Shown here piece after piece: positions 34,568 through 42,165 of a stretch of 64,000 nucleotides of DNA. Source of the stretch: JABDIY01 sp963751955. Lineage in GTDB: Bacteria; Actinomycetota; Acidimicrobiia; Acidimicrobiales; SZUA-35. The first letter of the stretch is position 1, and every line of letters begins with the position of its first letter. The notes beneath the pieces were generated by a model. It made no database searches, was not told the origin of the DNA, and saw only the letters and a program-made list of their open reading frames with translations. The position numbers and the translations under genes are program-made. The DNA lies in NCBI GenBank assembly GCA_963751955.1, contig CAVVWM010000001.1, forward strand, positions 1 through 64,000, in the 5' to 3' direction.

Positions 34568-36103
34568 ATGAGATCGGTCGTACTGGTTGGGCTGATGGGG
34601 TCGGGGAAGTCGACGGTTGGTCGTCGACTCGCTTTGCGTTCCGGTCGGCGGTTCGTGGATCTCGACGCCGAGATCGAACGCCGCTCCGGAGAGAGCATTC
34701 GGCAGATTTTTGCCAACGAGTCCGAGGCCGGATTTCGCACCCGCGAGACCGGGGTTTTGCTGGAGGTTCTGTCAGAGAGTGAGCCTTTCGTGCTCGCCAC
34801 CGGCGGGGGCGTCGTAGTGTCTGAGGTCAATCGTGAGTCTCTTGAACTGGCCGATGCGACCGTTGTGTATCTCGATGGTTCGCCGGCGGTTCTCGCCGAC
34901 CGTGTCGGGTCCGATTCCAATCGGCCGCTGCTGGGTGAGGATCCTCTGCAGGCGCTCACTCACCTTCAAAGGGAACGGCACAATCTTTATGTCGCAGTCG
35001 CTGATGTCACCGTGAATGTCGACGTCCACTCGCCTCCCAGCACGACTGACCTGGTCGCCAAAGCTGTAGGTGTCGCAAGCGTGACCAGTGGCCCGGTCTT
35101 CTATGAACCTGTCGATGTCGGCGGAGGTCGCAGCTACACCGTGCACGTTGGCGAAGGGGTTCGGCATCATCTGGCCGAGGTCATCCCCGAACGGGCGAAG
35201 CGGGTCGCGATCATCACACAGGAGCATCTGCCGTGGTCTGTGGATCCCGGAATTGAGCACCACGTCATGTACGTGCCCGATGGTGAGATTGCGAAATCGC
35301 TGGAGACCGTTTCCCGACTCACCAGTTCGATGGCGCGGTGGGGCATAACCCGAAATGACGTCGTAGTCGGAGTTGGCGGGGGAGTCGTGACAGATCTCGC
35401 AGGCTTCGTCGCATCGGTGTACCACCGTGGGTTAGGTGTCATTCAGGTATCTACCACGCTGTTGGGCCAGATCGACGCGTCGGTGGGCGGCAAATGTGGT
35501 GTGAACCTGCCGGAGGGCAAGAACCTTGTTGGATCGTTCTGGCAGCCCTTGGCAGTTCTTTGCGATACCGAAACCCTCACCACCTTGCCCAAAGCAGAGC
35601 ATGACGCCGGGATGGGCGAGTTGGCCAAGTACCACTTCTTGGGCGGCGGTCGGCTGGATGAACTCGACCTGGCCGCCCGAATAGCCGCGTGTGTGCGATT
35701 GAAGGCCGACGTTGTTGCTGACGATGAGACCGAAACCGGCCGGCGAGCAATTCTGAACTATGGACATACCCTCGCTCATGCCCTCGAGACGGCGATGGAC
35801 TACAAGCTTCGGCATGGCTCGGCTGTGGCGATCGGTCTGCCATACGCTGCGGAGCTGGCCCGTCTGCTGGGACGAATTGACAGTGATGCCGTCGCTGAAC
35901 ACTTTCGAGTGCTTGACGCCTACGGGCTCGACGCTTCGCTCCCATCAGAGGTCAATCCAGATCAGCTTGTTGATCTGTTCGGCCGGGACAAGAAGGCGAT
36001 CGACGGGATCACCTTTGTGCTCGATGGGCCCAACGGTGTCGAACCAGTCCAGATCGAGGATCGGGACCTCCTGCTTGCAGCGTTCTCGGTATATGACCGA
36101 TGA
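34568..36103 (+). CDS. aroKB: Bifunctional shikimate kinase / 3-dehydroquinate synthase (AroK-AroB)
   Basis: 511 residues. Residues 1-165 are shikimate kinase: VVLVGLMGSGKSTVGRRLAL with the P-loop, RRFVDLDAEIERRSGESIRQ, TGGGVVVS. Residues 175-511 are 3-dehydroquinate synthase: VVVGVGGGVVTDLAGFVASV, GLGVIQVSTTLLGQIDASVG, GKCGVNLPEGKNLVGSFWQP, ILNYGHTLAHALETAMDYKL with zinc-binding His, and HGSAVAIGLPYA. It thus catalyses steps two and five of the shikimate pathway in one chain. In many Actinobacteria aroK and aroB are adjacent separate genes, usually behind aroC; aroC is absent here. pepQ overlaps the stop. Confidence 0.95.
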   Translation: MRSVVLVGLMGSGKSTVGRRLALRSGRRFVDLDAEIERRSGESIRQIFANESEAGFRTRETGVLLEVLSESEPFVLATGGGVVVSEVNRESLELADATVVYLDGSPAVLADRVGSDSNRPLLGEDPLQALTHLQRERHNLYVAVADVTVNVDVHSPPSTTDLVAKAVGVASVTSGPVFYEPVDVGGGRSYTVHVGEGVRHHLAEVIPERAKRVAIITQEHLPWSVDPGIEHHVMYVPDGEIAKSLETVSRLTSSMARWGITRNDVVVGVGGGVVTDLAGFVASVYHRGLGVIQVSTTLLGQIDASVGGKCGVNLPEGKNLVGSFWQPLAVLCDTETLTTLPKAEHDAGMGELAKYHFLGGGRLDELDLAARIAACVRLKADVVADDETETGRRAILNYGHTLAHALETAMDYKLRHGSAVAIGLPYAAELARLLGRIDSDAVAEHFRVLDAYGLDASLPSEVNPDQLVDLFGRDKKAIDGITFVLDGPNGVEPVQIEDRDLLLAAFSVYDR

Positions 36104-37200
36104 ACCATCTGGCACGAATCGATCGGCTCAAAGAGAGGCTGAAGGAGGTTGATCTGGACCAAATCGTGATTTCCAGCCTCCTGAACGTGAGGTGGCTAAC
36201 GGGATTCACGGGTTCCAATGCACTGGTACTTCTCGGTCCTGATTCGGTGACGCTCGTGACGGATAGCCGGTACACCGAACAAGCTGGGCAACAAGTCCCC
36301 GACGGAGTGGCCATCGTCATGACAGGCTCAGCCCCCGGCGACCGGGCAAACGATCACCTGGTTCGGCTTGCAGCTGAAAGAAAGATGCTCGGATTCGAGT
36401 CAGAACACATGACAGTTTCGGGACGGGAGGCTCTGGGTGAATCGATCTCCGTGGCGGGAGCGGAGCTCGAGTTGATCAGCACCGAGAATGTGATCGCTGA
36501 ACTCAGGCGGGTCAAGGATGCGGAGGAGATCGACGCACTTCGAACCGCAAGCTGCATAGCCGACGAGGCGTTGCTAGCGGTTCTGCCGTGGTTGCGCGGG
36601 GGACAGACCGAGCGCCGGGTGGCCCGCCAACTGGAGTGGGAGATGGCCGAACGCGGTTCGGAGCGCCCCAGCTTCGATACGATCTTGGCCAGTGGACCCA
36701 ATGGCGCCAAGCCTCACGCTCGACCTTCGGGCCGCATCCTAGAGAACGGTGATCTGGTTGTAATCGACTTCGGGGCGACGGTCAGCGGGTATGGATCCGA
36801 TATGACACGAACGATTGTGGTCGGTGGCACACCTACCGCTGAACAGTCCGAGTGGTACGAGAACGTTCTCGCCGCTCAGCAGGCTGGTGTCTCGGTAGCA
36901 ACGGTTGGGTCTTCCCTACGCGCCATCCACGAGACAACGCTTGAACACCTCGCCGAATCGGGCCAGGCCGGGGTGTATCAGCACGGAACCGGGCACGGCG
37001 TGGGACTGTACATTCATGAAAATCCGATTCTCTCGCCCCGCGCAGAAGGCACGGTCGAGGAATCAATGGCACTCACGGTAGAGCCCGGTGCCTACGTGAC
37101 CGGTGTTGGGGGTATCCGTGTGGAGGACCTGATCATCACAGGTCTCGACGGACCTGAAACTCTTACCCGCTTTCCAAAGGGTCTAGCGCCAGACAGCTAG
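36100..37200 (+). CDS. pepQ: Xaa-Pro aminopeptidase / M24 family peptidase
   Basis: 366 residues, ATG 36100 overlapping the aroKB stop. N-terminal creatinase-like domain with ISSLLNVRWLTGFTGSNALV; C-terminal pita-bread fold with the five metal ligands in GDLVVIDFGATVSGYGSDMT (two Asp), YQHGTGHGVGLYIHENP (His), LTVEPGAYVTGVGGIRVED (two Glu). It removes the N-terminal residue before proline. Its place directly ahead of efp is conserved in Actinobacteria and Firmicutes. Confidence 0.93.
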   Translation: MNHLARIDRLKERLKEVDLDQIVISSLLNVRWLTGFTGSNALVLLGPDSVTLVTDSRYTEQAGQQVPDGVAIVMTGSAPGDRANDHLVRLAAERKMLGFESEHMTVSGREALGESISVAGAELELISTENVIAELRRVKDAEEIDALRTASCIADEALLAVLPWLRGGQTERRVARQLEWEMAERGSERPSFDTILASGPNGAKPHARPSGRILENGDLVVIDFGATVSGYGSDMTRTIVVGGTPTAEQSEWYENVLAAQQAGVSVATVGSSLRAIHETTLEHLAESGQAGVYQHGTGHGVGLYIHENPILSPRAEGTVEESMALTVEPGAYVTGVGGIRVEDLIITGLDGPETLTRFPKGLAPDS

Positions 37201-37248
37201 ATACACAGGTGCCGGCGGCGTCTGAACCCGAGCGTCGTAGACCCGGCA

Positions 37249-37254
37249 TAGACT
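37249..37254 (+). promoter_or_regulatory. -10 box of efp
   Basis: TAGACT ends 9 nt before ATG 37264 with no ribosome site between, suggesting a leaderless or nearly leaderless message. Confidence 0.5.
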
Positions 37255-37263
37255 GATCCGGTT

Positions 37264-37827
37264 ATGGCGATGAGCACCTCTGACTTCAAAAACGGTATGG
37301 CAATCGACTTAGGGTCTGACGGGCTGTTTCAAATCAACGAGTTCCAGCACGTCAAGCCGGGTAAGGGTGGAGCGTTCGTTCGTACGACGCTTCGCAACAT
37401 GCGTACAGGCGCGGTTGTCGATCGGACCTTCCGAGCAGGCGAGAAGATGGAGCGAGCTTTCATAGAAAAGCGAGATCAGCAGTTTCTTTATAAAGACGCC
37501 GACGGGTTTGTGGTGATGGACTCCGAGAGCTACGAGCAGCTCACGGTGCCTGAGGAGACGATGGGAGATGCCGGCAACTATCTACGCGAAGGGGACACGA
37601 TCACAATCCAGTTCTATGGATCCGAGATCGTTGGCTCGGACATGCCCGCTGCAGTCGAACTCACGATCACCGAGACCGAGCCGGGTGTTCAAGGCGACCG
37701 TGTCTCGGGTGCGCGAAAGCCGGCCACTCTCGAAACAGGCCTGATTATCCAGGTTCCTCTCTTTGTTGAACAAGGTGATGTGGTGAAGGTCGACACCCGA
37801 ACTGGCGATTACATCACGAGAGCCTGA
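37264..37827 (+). CDS. efp: Elongation factor P
   Basis: 187 residues. KOW-like domain I with FQINEFQHVKPGKGGAFVRT, where Lys34 at the loop tip is the site modified in many species, then TTLRNMRTGAVVDRTFRAGE, domain II ending YGSEIVGSDMPAAVELTITE, and domain III with ARKPATLETGLIIQVPLFVE and VDTRTGDYITRA. EF-P relieves ribosome stalling at polyproline, relevant here since several proteins in the window carry proline runs. No epmA/epmB or ymfI homologue is seen nearby. The nusB start overlaps the stop. Confidence 0.96.
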   Translation: MAMSTSDFKNGMAIDLGSDGLFQINEFQHVKPGKGGAFVRTTLRNMRTGAVVDRTFRAGEKMERAFIEKRDQQFLYKDADGFVVMDSESYEQLTVPEETMGDAGNYLREGDTITIQFYGSEIVGSDMPAAVELTITETEPGVQGDRVSGARKPATLETGLIIQVPLFVEQGDVVKVDTRTGDYITRA

Positions 37828-38243
37828 TGAAAGCACAGGTTCGTGGCGAGATCGGAAGCCGTCGGGCGGCGCGTGAAAATGCAGTTGAACTCGGCTACGA
37901 GCAGGAGATGCGCGGCCTCTCGGTCGCGGAGCTGCTGGCCGGCCGGGTGCTGCCGCCCGACGAACTGACGATGCAGATCCTCGCCGATGCCGAGACCCAT
38001 CGTGCTGAAGCAGACAAGTTGATCGGGAATGCGTCAGAGCATTGGGATCTTCACCGGATGCCGGTGATGGACCTCACGGTTTTGCGTCTTGCTGTCGCAG
38101 AGTTGATCGAAGGGAAAACGCCGCCCGGCGTCGTCATCTCCGAAACGGTGTACCTCACCGGTTTGTTCTCCACCGAGGAGAGCAGCCGATTCGTCAACGG
38201 AATTCTTGGAACCCTCAACCGTCAAATAGGCACCGCTGAGTAG
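37827..38243 (+). CDS. nusB: Transcription antitermination factor NusB
   Basis: 138 residues, ATG 37827 overlapping the efp stop (TGATG). All-helical NusB fold: SRRAARENAVELGYEQEMRG near the N-terminus in place of the usual R-x-x-A-L-Q-x-L-Y start, HWDLHRMPVMDLTVLRLAVA, ELIEGKTPPGVVISETVYLT, SRFVNGILGTLNRQ. It joins NusE and BoxA RNA in rRNA antitermination. The efp-nusB order is typical. Confidence 0.93.
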   Translation: MKAQVRGEIGSRRAARENAVELGYEQEMRGLSVAELLAGRVLPPDELTMQILADAETHRAEADKLIGNASEHWDLHRMPVMDLTVLRLAVAELIEGKTPPGVVISETVYLTGLFSTEESSRFVNGILGTLNRQIGTAE

Positions 38244-38302
38244 GTACCGGCGTTCGGATGGGTTGGGGAGTGGCTGAAGCGGTTGAATCAAAGCCCTCCG
38301 AC

Positions 38303-38308
38303 TAACCT
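38303..38308 (+). promoter_or_regulatory. -10 box of the aldolase gene (leaderless start)
   Basis: TAACCT ends 6 nt before ATG 38315, with no ribosome site. The T-T-G-A-A-T at 38283 is too close for a standard -35. Confidence 0.5.
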
Positions 38309-38314
38309 CGGCAA

Positions 38315-39103
38315 ATGCGTGAGAACACCCTGAAATCGGCCTGGCTACGAGGCGAGAATACGGTCGGAGTCTGGGTATCTGGTACCGACCCTCTGTTGGC
38401 TCGCAAACTTGCCCGCAGTGGTGCAGACTACGTGTGCATTGACATGCAGCACGGTACCGCCGACTATTCCCAGACTCTTACGATGTTGATGGCCATGGAG
38501 GGCGGCTCGGCGGTGCCGATCGTTCGGGTTCCGTGGAATGAACCGGGCATCATCGGCCGAGTATTGGACGCAGGCGCGATGGGGGTGATCGTTCCGATGG
38601 TGAACTCTGTGTCAGAGGCTGAGGCGGCAGTGGCCGCCTGCAACTACCCGCCGCTCGGATCCCGCAGCAACGGCCCCATCATCGCCGCCGACGCTCTCGG
38701 ACCTGACTACGGCGCCGAGGCGAATGATCACATCGTGTGTATCCCGATGATCGAAACGGTCGAGGCGCTCGCGGTCGTCCACGAGATCGCCCGGGTTCCC
38801 GGCATTGATGCGTTCTACGTCGGACCCTCAGACATGAGCCGATCGCTCGGCATCCCGCCCAGTCTGGAACAGATGGACCAGCTCTTCCTCGACGCTTCCA
38901 AACGGATCATCGACGTTGCGAAAGCACATGGCATCGCCCCTGGGGTACACAGCACTCCCGCGATGAGCGCCGACCGATTGAGATTCGGCTTTCAGATGGT
39001 CACCGTAACCAGTGATGTGCAGGCGTCACAGCTCTTTGTGGAGGCGTCGGTGCAGGCAGTGAAACAGGGTCGAATCGCAGGAAGTTCTGTCTCGGGCTAC
39101 TAG
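38315..39103 (+). CDS. HpcH/HpaI family aldolase
   Basis: 262 residues. TIM-barrel class II aldolase of the HpaI/GarL group: GADYVCIDMQHGTADYSQTL, VRVPWNEPGIIGRVLDAGAM, GVIVPMVNSVSEAEAAVAAC, PPLGSRSNGP, VCIPMIETVEALAVVHEIAR with the metal-binding Glu, and IDAFYVGPSDMSRSLGIPP with the metal-binding Asp. Such enzymes cleave 2-keto-4-hydroxy acids to pyruvate and an aldehyde. The substrate is not evident. It sits alone between nusB and the pyr leader with its own promoter, and no partner catabolic gene is adjacent. Confidence 0.9.
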   Translation: MRENTLKSAWLRGENTVGVWVSGTDPLLARKLARSGADYVCIDMQHGTADYSQTLTMLMAMEGGSAVPIVRVPWNEPGIIGRVLDAGAMGVIVPMVNSVSEAEAAVAACNYPPLGSRSNGPIIAADALGPDYGAEANDHIVCIPMIETVEALAVVHEIARVPGIDAFYVGPSDMSRSLGIPPSLEQMDQLFLDASKRIIDVAKAHGIAPGVHSTPAMSADRLRFGFQMVTVTSDVQASQLFVEASVQAVKQGRIAGSSVSGY

Positions 39104-39157
39104 GTCTTTGGTCCTCGCTTCAGCAGAATTGGCGACCCACCCGACGCGGTCGGGCGA

Positions 39158-39163
39158 TAGAGT
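39158..39163 (+). promoter_or_regulatory. Possible -10 box of the pyr operon
   Basis: TAGAGT fits the TANNNT pattern and would start a transcript near 39170, just before the PyrR-binding hairpin. There is no clear -35 box, so this is tentative. Confidence 0.35.
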
Positions 39164-39184
39164 GCGAGTGCAGAACCGTGAAAT

Positions 39185-39212
39185 GGGTCCGAGAGGCTCA
39201 TACGGACAGGAG
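39185..39212 (+). promoter_or_regulatory. PyrR-binding hairpin overlapping the leader ribosome site
   Basis: GTCCG (39187-39191) pairs with CGGAC (39203-39207) around AGAGGCTCATA. The GTCC...GAGAGGCT core matches the conserved RNA element bound by PyrR in Bacillus and in mycobacteria. The ribosome site AGGAG (39208-39212) starts right at the foot of the stem, so PyrR-UMP binding could block ribosome entry at ATG 39218. Recognition rests on this match and on the pyrR gene following directly. Confidence 0.75.
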
Positions 39213-39217
39213 CAAAC

Positions 39218-39250
39218 ATGAACTACTTGGGCGCCAGCCGCCATGGCTGA
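39218..39250 (+). CDS. pyr leader peptide ORF (10 residues)
   Basis: ATG 39218 has a good ribosome site (AGGAG, 5-nt spacing) and encodes MNYLGASRHG, ending with TGA 39248-39250. The stop overlaps the first ATG of pyrR (39243), which has no ribosome site of its own, so pyrR would be translated by coupling. The peptide has no run of regulatory codons; its translation, not its sequence, is probably what matters. This ORF is a prediction and there is no homology evidence for it. Confidence 0.5.
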   Translation: MNYLGASRHG

Positions 39251-39818
39251 ACGTGAACGTCAACTTACGCCCCCGTATGGGGGCGTTTTTGTACCCCGAA
39301 GCACGGTGCTCGATCGGGCCGCAGTCGCCAGGGCCGTTCGCAGAATGGCTCACGAGATCATCGAACGTAATGAAGGGCTCGAAAACGTCTGTGTCGTCGG
39401 TTTGCAGACCGGCGGTGTGCCGTTTGCGTCGGCGATTGTGCGCCAGTTGGCAGACATCGAAGGGACCGAGGTTCCGTTCGGGAAACTCGACGTAGCGTTC
39501 TACCGCGACGACATCAACCTTCGCCCGGTGCTTCCCGAAGCGGTCACCGACATCCCCTTCGATGTCGACCGAAGGAACGTGGTTCTGGTGGATGACGTGC
39601 TCTTCACCGGCCGCACGATTCGGGCTGCCCTCGACGCCCTTATCGATCAGGGGCGCGCCCGAGCGGTGCAGCTGGCGGTCATGGTCGATCGAGGACACCG
39701 CGAGCTGCCCATACGCCCAGATTTCGTCGGCAAGAACCTACCGACCCGTCGGATCGAAGTGGTGAACGCAACGATGGAAAGCGTCGAGCTCGGCGAGATG
39801 CGGAAGGGTCACCAGTGA
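39243..39818 (+). CDS. pyrR: Bifunctional pyr operon regulator / uracil phosphoribosyltransferase PyrR
   Basis: 191 residues from ATG 39243; an in-frame GTG at 39306 would give 170 residues and starts close to where Bacillus PyrR aligns (VLDRAAVARAVRRMAHEIIE). PRPP-binding motif NVVLVDDVLFTGRTIRAALD, and VGLQTGGVPFASAIVRQLAD with KLDVAFYRDDINLRPVLPE are PyrR-specific. PyrR binds pyr leader RNA when UMP is high. If the ATG is used, codons 9-17 (TPPYGGVFV) are encoded by the terminator hairpin at 39267-39292. The pyrB start overlaps its stop. Confidence 0.93.
   Translation: MAERERQLTPPYGGVFVPRSTVLDRAAVARAVRRMAHEIIERNEGLENVCVVGLQTGGVPFASAIVRQLADIEGTEVPFGKLDVAFYRDDINLRPVLPEAVTDIPFDVDRRNVVLVDDVLFTGRTIRAALDALIDQGRARAVQLAVMVDRGHRELPIRPDFVGKNLPTRRIEVVNATMESVELGEMRKGHQ
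39267..39292 (+). terminator. Intrinsic terminator inside the 5' end of pyrR (attenuator)
   Basis: ACGCCCCC (39267-39274) pairs perfectly with GGGGGCGT (39279-39286) around the loop GTAT and is followed by TTTTTGT, a textbook intrinsic terminator. It lies 24 nt after the ATG of pyrR and before the alternative GTG at 39306. An upstream GGGCG (39229-39233) can pair with CGCCC (39268-39272) as a weak competing structure. Position in a PyrR-type leader suggests transcription attenuation. Confidence 0.75.
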
Positions 39819-40873
39819 ATCAGCTGCTCTCTATCAATGATCTCAGCGCGTCCGACATTGAGGGTCTGCTGGAACTTGCCACCAGTTTCGCCGAGGTGCA
39901 GAAACGTTCGGTCCCAAAGGTTCCTGCCCTCCGAGGCAAGACAGTTGTGATGGCGTTCTTCGAAGATTCCACGCGTACGCGATCAAGTTTCGACATCGCA
40001 GCCCGCCGTCTGTCCGCTGATGTTGCGACGTTCGCTGCCGGGGCATCCTCGCTGAGCAAGGGTGAATCGTTGCGAGACACGGTTGAGACGATCACGGCGA
40101 TGGGGGTCGATGCGATCGTCGTTCGACATCCTCATCCGGGGGTGCCGCTTGCGATCAGCCGTTACACCACGGCTTCAGTGGTGAACGCTGGTGATGGGCG
40201 GCATCAACATCCAACCCAAGCCCTGCTCGATGCCTACACCCTGAGGAATGCACTTGGCGACATCAAGGATCGCCGGATTCTGTTGTGCGGCGACATCCTG
40301 AACAGTCGCGTGGCTCGATCCAATGTTGCATTGTTCACCAAGCTGGGAGCCGAGGTCTTGGTCTGTGGCCCCGGCACGCTCGTGCCGCCAACGATGGACG
40401 GCGAGATGTTTGGTCATCCTGTCACTGTTGTCACCGATCTCGATCAAGTCATCGAAACCGTGGACGTGGCGTACATGCTTCGCATTCAGAAGGAACGAAT
40501 CGCCGAGTCTGTACTGCCAAGTCTCCGGGAATACCGCACGGTTTATGGCCTGACCGCAGCGAGGGCTCGAAGAATGGCACCTCATGCGGTGGTCATGCAT
40601 CCCGGACCGATGAATCGCGGCGTCGAGATCGATGCCGAGGTAGCCGACAGCGAGCGATCGCTGGTGACCCAACAGGTGGCCAGTGGAGTTGTGGTTCGAA
40701 TGGCGGTTCTCTACCAGCTACTCGGGCCCGGGAGGTTCGATGCAGGTCCGGATTTAACCGCCGATGATCAGGCCTTGGTAGAGGATCTGAACCTTGCCGA
40801 CACCGAGAATCTCGATGCCGAACCCAACCAAACCGCCAGCCCGGCAACAAACCAAATGGAGGGTATTGGATGA
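39815..40873 (+). CDS. pyrB: Aspartate carbamoyltransferase catalytic subunit PyrB
   Basis: 352 residues, overlapping the pyrR stop by 4 bases. Carbamoyl phosphate motif MAFFEDSTRTRSSFDIAARR, then SSLSKGESLRDTVETITAMG, GDGRHQHPTQALLDAYTL, and VVMHPGPMNRGVEIDAEVAD. It joins carbamoyl phosphate and aspartate. The chain is about 40 residues longer than usual because of an acidic, low-complexity tail after residue 310. No pyrI regulatory subunit is present, as expected in Actinobacteria. pyrC overlaps its stop. Confidence 0.96.
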   Translation: MNQLLSINDLSASDIEGLLELATSFAEVQKRSVPKVPALRGKTVVMAFFEDSTRTRSSFDIAARRLSADVATFAAGASSLSKGESLRDTVETITAMGVDAIVVRHPHPGVPLAISRYTTASVVNAGDGRHQHPTQALLDAYTLRNALGDIKDRRILLCGDILNSRVARSNVALFTKLGAEVLVCGPGTLVPPTMDGEMFGHPVTVVTDLDQVIETVDVAYMLRIQKERIAESVLPSLREYRTVYGLTAARARRMAPHAVVMHPGPMNRGVEIDAEVADSERSLVTQQVASGVVVRMAVLYQLLGPGRFDAGPDLTADDQALVEDLNLADTENLDAEPNQTASPATNQMEGIG

Positions 40874-42165
40874 CCACACTGGTACTCAAGGACGGACGCC
40901 TTGTCGACAGCAACGGTGATCGGACTGCCGACGTAGTCATCGATCAATCAACAGGGCGGATCACTGGTGTGGGTCGTGGACTGGCCGCTGATCACGAGAT
41001 CGATTGCGATGGCCTCGTTGTCTCCCCGGGCTTGGTGGATCTGCACGTCCATCTCCGGGAACCTGGGCTCGAGGCAGCCGAGACGATCTTGACCGGCAGT
41101 CGCGCCGCAGTTCGAGGTGGGTTCACCGGTGTGGTGGCGATGCCGAACACAACGCCCACCACCGACTCGGTGGCTGTGGTAGAACAGGTCGTCGCCGCAG
41201 GTCGTCGCGCACTATGCGAGGTGGTGCCCTCCGCTGCGATTTCGGTGGATCGGAAGGGACTTCAGCTCAGCCCGATGGCCGAACTGATGGGCGTCGGGGT
41301 CCGAATATTCACCGATGATGGCAACGGGGTTCAAGACGCCAAGTTCATGCGTTCCGCACTCGAGTATGCGGGCGGGCTTCCCGACCGAGGCCGCAAGGTC
41401 GTACTGGCCCAACACTGCGAAGTCGAGGCGCTCTCCAAGGGTGGCGTGATGCACGAGGGCGAGTGGTCAGCTCGACTCGGACTGGGCGGCCAGCCCTCCG
41501 AGACAGAAGATCTCATGGTGATGCGCGACATCGCGCTGGCCCGGCTCACGGGAGTACATGTTCACTTCCAGCATGTTTCAACTGCAGGTGCAGTTGCGAT
41601 GGTGAGGGCCGCCAAGGCCGGTGGGCTGTCGGTGTCAGCGGAGGCCACTCCACATCATTTCAGTCTCACCGACGAATGCTGTAAGGGGTTTGATCCGGTG
41701 TTCAAAGTTCATCCGCCGCTGCGAACCGGTGCAGACAGGGAAGCGGTGAGGCAGGGCCTCTGCGACGGCACGATCGACGCCATCGCCACCGACCATGCCC
41801 CCCATACCCCTGAGTCAAAGGAGCGATCCTTCGACGAAGCGCCACCGGGGATGTTGGGTTTGGAAACTGCCTTTGCACTAGCCCGTGAGGAACTCGAGCT
41901 TGGGTTGCCCCAACTCCTCGCTTTGTTCACGAACCGGCCGGCCCAAATAGCCAGTATCACCGACACCCAGGGTGCGGCGTTGGCTGAGGGTCGACCGGCC
42001 AATGTGACGGTCCTGGATCTCGACCACGAATGGCAGGTTGTGGGCACAAAGATGGCCAGCCTTGCGTCGAATACGCCCTACGAGGGCAGAAACCTCCGGG
42101 GCAAGGCTCGTCATACCTTCTACAACGGCGAACACGTGCTCGCAGACTTCGAGGTAACGCGATGA
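40870..42165 (+). CDS. pyrC: Dihydroorotase PyrC
   Basis: 431 residues. Zinc motif LVDLHVHLREPGLEAAETIL, VVAMPNTTPTTDSV, FTDDGNGVQDAKFMRSALEY, HCEVEALSKGGVMHEGEWSA, AEATPHHFSLTDECCKGFDP, IDAIATDHAPHTPESKERSF. All ligand positions of a type I dihydroorotase are kept. It closes carbamoyl aspartate to dihydroorotate. Both flanking genes overlap it by 4 bases, so the operon is tightly coupled. Confidence 0.96.
   Translation: MTTLVLKDGRLVDSNGDRTADVVIDQSTGRITGVGRGLAADHEIDCDGLVVSPGLVDLHVHLREPGLEAAETILTGSRAAVRGGFTGVVAMPNTTPTTDSVAVVEQVVAAGRRALCEVVPSAAISVDRKGLQLSPMAELMGVGVRIFTDDGNGVQDAKFMRSALEYAGGLPDRGRKVVLAQHCEVEALSKGGVMHEGEWSARLGLGGQPSETEDLMVMRDIALARLTGVHVHFQHVSTAGAVAMVRAAKAGGLSVSAEATPHHFSLTDECCKGFDPVFKVHPPLRTGADREAVRQGLCDGTIDAIATDHAPHTPESKERSFDEAPPGMLGLETAFALAREELELGLPQLLALFTNRPAQIASITDTQGAALAEGRPANVTVLDLDHEWQVVGTKMASLASNTPYEGRNLRGKARHTFYNGEHVLADFEVTR

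Noticed and set aside
38258..38306. tRNA-Ser/Leu-like sequence between nusB and the aldolase gene
   Set aside because: The stretch GAGTGGCTGAAGCGGTTGAA recalls a D-arm, but the gap is too short for a tRNA and there is no acceptor stem or TTC loop.
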